Below, in pieces: positions 4,720 through 6,214 of a DNA stretch of 6,214 nucleotides. Each line of letters opens with the position of its first letter. Position 1 is the stretch's first letter. The DNA lies in NCBI GenBank assembly GCA_001774245.1, contig MEZF01000019.1:19244-25457 (forward strand), in the 5' to 3' direction. Origin of the DNA: Candidatus Bathyarchaeota archaeon RBG_13_52_12 (lineage in GTDB: Archaea; Thermoproteota; Bathyarchaeia; TCS64). Under the pieces are notes generated by a model, which saw nothing but the letters and a program-made list of their open reading frames with translations, was not told where the DNA came from and did no database searches. Both the position numbers and the translations under genes were made by a program.

Positions 4720-5156
4720 GAGGCTCATGCATGATGTTCCCATCTAACGTTGGCGACGCAATGAGCAGCCCAGTTATCACAGCGGAGGGCGGAAATAACG
4801 TTAAAGACTCGGCTACCCTCATGACGGAGCGAGGAATAGGATCCCTGATAATAGTTGACAAAGGAAAACCGGTCGGAATCGTAACAAAAAGAGACATAAT
4901 AAAGCGAGTCGTATCTGAAGGCAAAGACCCATCACGAACCAAAATTAGAGAAATAATGACCTCACCACTCATAACCACAAACCGGGAAACAGGCATACTT
5001 TCAGCAATTAGAACTATGAGGGAACGTCACATATCTCAAATGCTGGTCCTTGATGGAGAGGAGATGGTAGGAGTCATATCGGAAAGGGATCTTATTAAGG
5101 CTGTTTCGTATGCTTCACTTGCTTCCTTCAGTCCACTTATGAAAGAGAAAAAATAA
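4716..5156 (+). CDS. two-CBS-domain protein
   Basis: A 146-residue protein made almost entirely of two CBS domains: the first at about 11-67, with VGDAMSSPVITAEGGNNV and GKPVGIVTKRDI, the second at about 76-132, with IREIMTSPLITTNRETGI and EEMVGVISERDLIKA. Such pairs (Bateman modules) bind adenine nucleotides or similar ligands in the cleft; the conserved-type aspartates in KRD and ERD are present. There is no attached enzyme or channel, so it would act by binding partners or as a free sensor. ATG at 4716 overlaps the previous stop in ATGA. Other in-frame ATGs at 4731 and 4734 would also keep both domains, and GAGAGG at 4717-4722 is eight bases before 4731, so the exact start is uncertain. 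Pairing with a RAM protein suggests one sensing unit. Confidence 0.92.
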   Translation: MRGSCMMFPSNVGDAMSSPVITAEGGNNVKDSATLMTERGIGSLIIVDKGKPVGIVTKRDIIKRVVSEGKDPSRTKIREIMTSPLITTNRETGILSAIRTMRERHISQMLVLDGEEMVGVISERDLIKAVSYASLASFSPLMKEKK

Positions 5157-5230
5157 ATTCCTAAAAATCAACCCCTAAATACGATATACCCAGGCTCAAC
5201 TGTTATAGTGAAGTACTCCCCATTAGAATA

Positions 5231-5240
5231 AATTATTAAA
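5231..5240 (+). promoter_or_regulatory. TATA-like element of ATP synthase subunit I
   Basis: AATTATTAAA with a predicted start of transcription near 5262 would produce a leader of about 38 bases containing a hairpin and AGGTGA. A second A/T patch, AATATTTTTAAT (5256-5266), is an alternative but would start transcription inside or past the hairpin. Confidence 0.4.
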
Positions 5241-5265
5241 CGCCATCGCACGCGGAATATTTTTA

Positions 5266-5282
5266 ATGGGAAGGCATCCCAT
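5266..5282 (+). promoter_or_regulatory. leader hairpin next to the ribosome-binding site
   Basis: ATGGGA (5266-5271) and TCCCAT (5277-5282) are perfect six-base arms around a five-base loop. The hairpin ends two bases before the AGGTGA motif (5285-5290), nine bases ahead of the ATG. It could protect the 5' end or affect translation; no ligand-binding structure is recognised. Confidence 0.35.
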
Positions 5283-5299
5283 ATAGGTGAACCGCTGTG

Positions 5300-6214
5300 A
5301 TGAAGAAGGTTACAATAATCACGCCTCCTGAGTATGAGCCCCAAGTAATCCAGGCAATCGGCAAAACGGGAGTAACGCAGTTTAAACCAATCACTGGTTC
5401 AGAATATGAGGTTCTTAAAGGGTCAGGAAAGCAGCAGGTGGATTGGAAGGAATTATATTCAAAGATACACACACGGCTCAACGAGCTTGAGAAAATTGGG
5501 TCCCCGAAGGGTGAATCCATCAAACCAGACACAGAGGAGCTGAAAAAGTTTTCAAGTGATCCTAACGACGTCATCACAAAGACGACAGATAGCCTTGACG
5601 GTCTAATGGTAGACCTAAAAGTACGCTACGAGGATAAATTTAAAACAGGTAATAGACTAGTGGAGGAGCTTCAAGCAAAGATCCTTCAGGTAGAAAAAGC
5701 TCATGATGAGACAGCTAAAAAGTATGCGGACGAACAGCGGAACCTTAAAACCAAGATGGAAGCAGTCAAGGTAAGAATGGCCTCCATCGAGGCACTTGAA
5801 CCAGAAGAACTCAAAAAATGTTTTGCGATTGGCGTGGTGAAAAAAGACACTATCTCCCAAATGGAAGAGTATCTTAAGCGCTACCCAGACGTTTTTTCCA
5901 AGACGATTAATGTATCTGACGATGAATCCTTTCTATTCGTTTTCAGTACTGAGGAGCGACGCCAATGGGTTGAATCGCTTTTCTTGGTCTTTGATGTAAG
6001 AGACATCTTTGACGTCCTAGACCCCAAAGACATTCTCCTAGTTTTAGATTCAACTAAGAGACAAGAGGTCATCACAAAGTACAAGGAAGATCTGAGCCTA
6101 CTTGAGACTACAAGGTCAAAGGTTGGTCTTGGAGACAAGATCGACGAGAAAAAGCAAAAGGAAATCGAGAGCCTAAAGATCGAATACGATAAAAAGATCA
6201 AGGATAATGAGGAA
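5300..6214 (+). CDS. atpI: A/V-type ATP synthase subunit I, N-terminal part (runs off window)
   Basis: The 305 visible residues are the cytoplasmic N-terminal half of the membrane stator subunit (subunit I, or a) of the archaeal A-type ATP synthase, which links the peripheral stalks to the proton- or sodium-conducting part. Signs: the family opening KKVTIITPPEYEPQVIQAIG, a first lobe, a long charged helix (about 96-173: LKVRYEDKFKTGNRLVEELQ onward), an alpha/beta lobe with KKDTISQMEEYL and FLFVFSTEERRQWVE (176-232), and a second charged helix returning (about 256-305: VITKYKEDLSLLETTRSKVG). Coil, globular lobe and return coil match the family order. The complete protein is usually around 600-700 residues; the membrane helices lie beyond the edge. 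ATG at 5300 has AGGTGA nine bases before it. Subunit H, which often precedes I in archaeal operons, is absent here. The frame stays open to the last base. Confidence 0.9.
   Translation, partial: MKKVTIITPPEYEPQVIQAIGKTGVTQFKPITGSEYEVLKGSGKQQVDWKELYSKIHTRLNELEKIGSPKGESIKPDTEELKKFSSDPNDVITKTTDSLDGLMVDLKVRYEDKFKTGNRLVEELQAKILQVEKAHDETAKKYADEQRNLKTKMEAVKVRMASIEALEPEELKKCFAIGVVKKDTISQMEEYLKRYPDVFSKTINVSDDESFLFVFSTEERRQWVESLFLVFDVRDIFDVLDPKDILLVLDSTKRQEVITKYKEDLSLLETTRSKVGLGDKIDEKKQKEIESLKIEYDKKIKDNEE

Larger units (their letters stand above)
5157..5299. other. spacer between the CBS gene and ATP synthase subunit I
   Basis: This 143-base spacer holds no gene. It has an A/T-rich candidate promoter (AATTATTAAA, 5231-5240), a six-base-pair hairpin (5266-5282) and the ribosome-binding motif of the next gene. 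No clear T-rich terminator for the CBS gene is seen. Confidence 0.65.

Noticed and set aside
5263..6201. Three minus-strand frames at the right end
   Set aside because: They are antisense to the open plus-strand ATP synthase subunit I frame, which has family features and a good ribosome-binding site.
1..6214. CRISPR arrays, insertion sequences, tRNA or rRNA genes
   Set aside because: I found no regularly spaced repeat array, no transposase or terminal repeats, and no tRNA- or rRNA-like stretch.

Overview
The window looks archaeal. It holds the N-terminal part of an A/V-type ATP synthase subunit I, Lrp/AsnC-type regulators (one full-length, one reduced to the effector domain), a stand-alone pyruvate-kinase C-terminal-domain protein of the kind found in archaea such as Archaeoglobus, a ribbon-helix-helix protein, and a CBS-pair protein. 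Several starts have A/T-rich TATA-like boxes about 25-35 bases upstream and very short leaders; others have Shine-Dalgarno matches such as AGGTGA or GAGGTG. A TACK-type archaeon (for example Bathyarchaeia-like) is plausible, but the sequence alone does not settle the lineage.

Layout, left to right. A 151-residue orphan protein (+) meets, tail to tail, a membrane-anchored HtrA/DegP-type serine protease with one PDZ domain (-). Upstream of the protease on the same strand lies the pyruvate-kinase C-terminal-like gene (-). A 260-base spacer follows with an imperfect 26-base tandem repeat resembling a degenerate box C/D guide RNA. Next comes a ribbon-helix-helix protein with an unidentified C-terminal domain (+), again overlapping tail to tail with an Lrp/AsnC regulator (-). 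A very A/T-rich regulatory spacer of about 300 bases, full of inverted repeats, separates the regulator from a small orphan protein (+). Then come a stand-alone Lrp ligand-binding (RAM) domain gene and a two-CBS-domain gene, coupled by an ATGA overlap (+). Last is the start of the ATP synthase subunit I gene, which runs off the right edge.

How it fits together. The middle part (about 2.8-5.15 kb) is a small cluster of regulators and ligand sensors: RHH, Lrp HTH+RAM, RAM alone, and a CBS pair. A reasonable inference is metabolite- or nucleotide-responsive control, but no target genes are visible. The left part is surface protein quality control plus orphan metabolism; the right part is energy conservation. 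By eye, the left 2.7 kb is richer in G/C than the centre. I see no mobile element, CRISPR array, tRNA or rRNA, and no clear undescribed multi-gene system. The most interesting leads are the candidate guide RNA, the palindrome-rich regulator spacer, the repeated 4-base stop-codon overlaps and the RAM-CBS pair.
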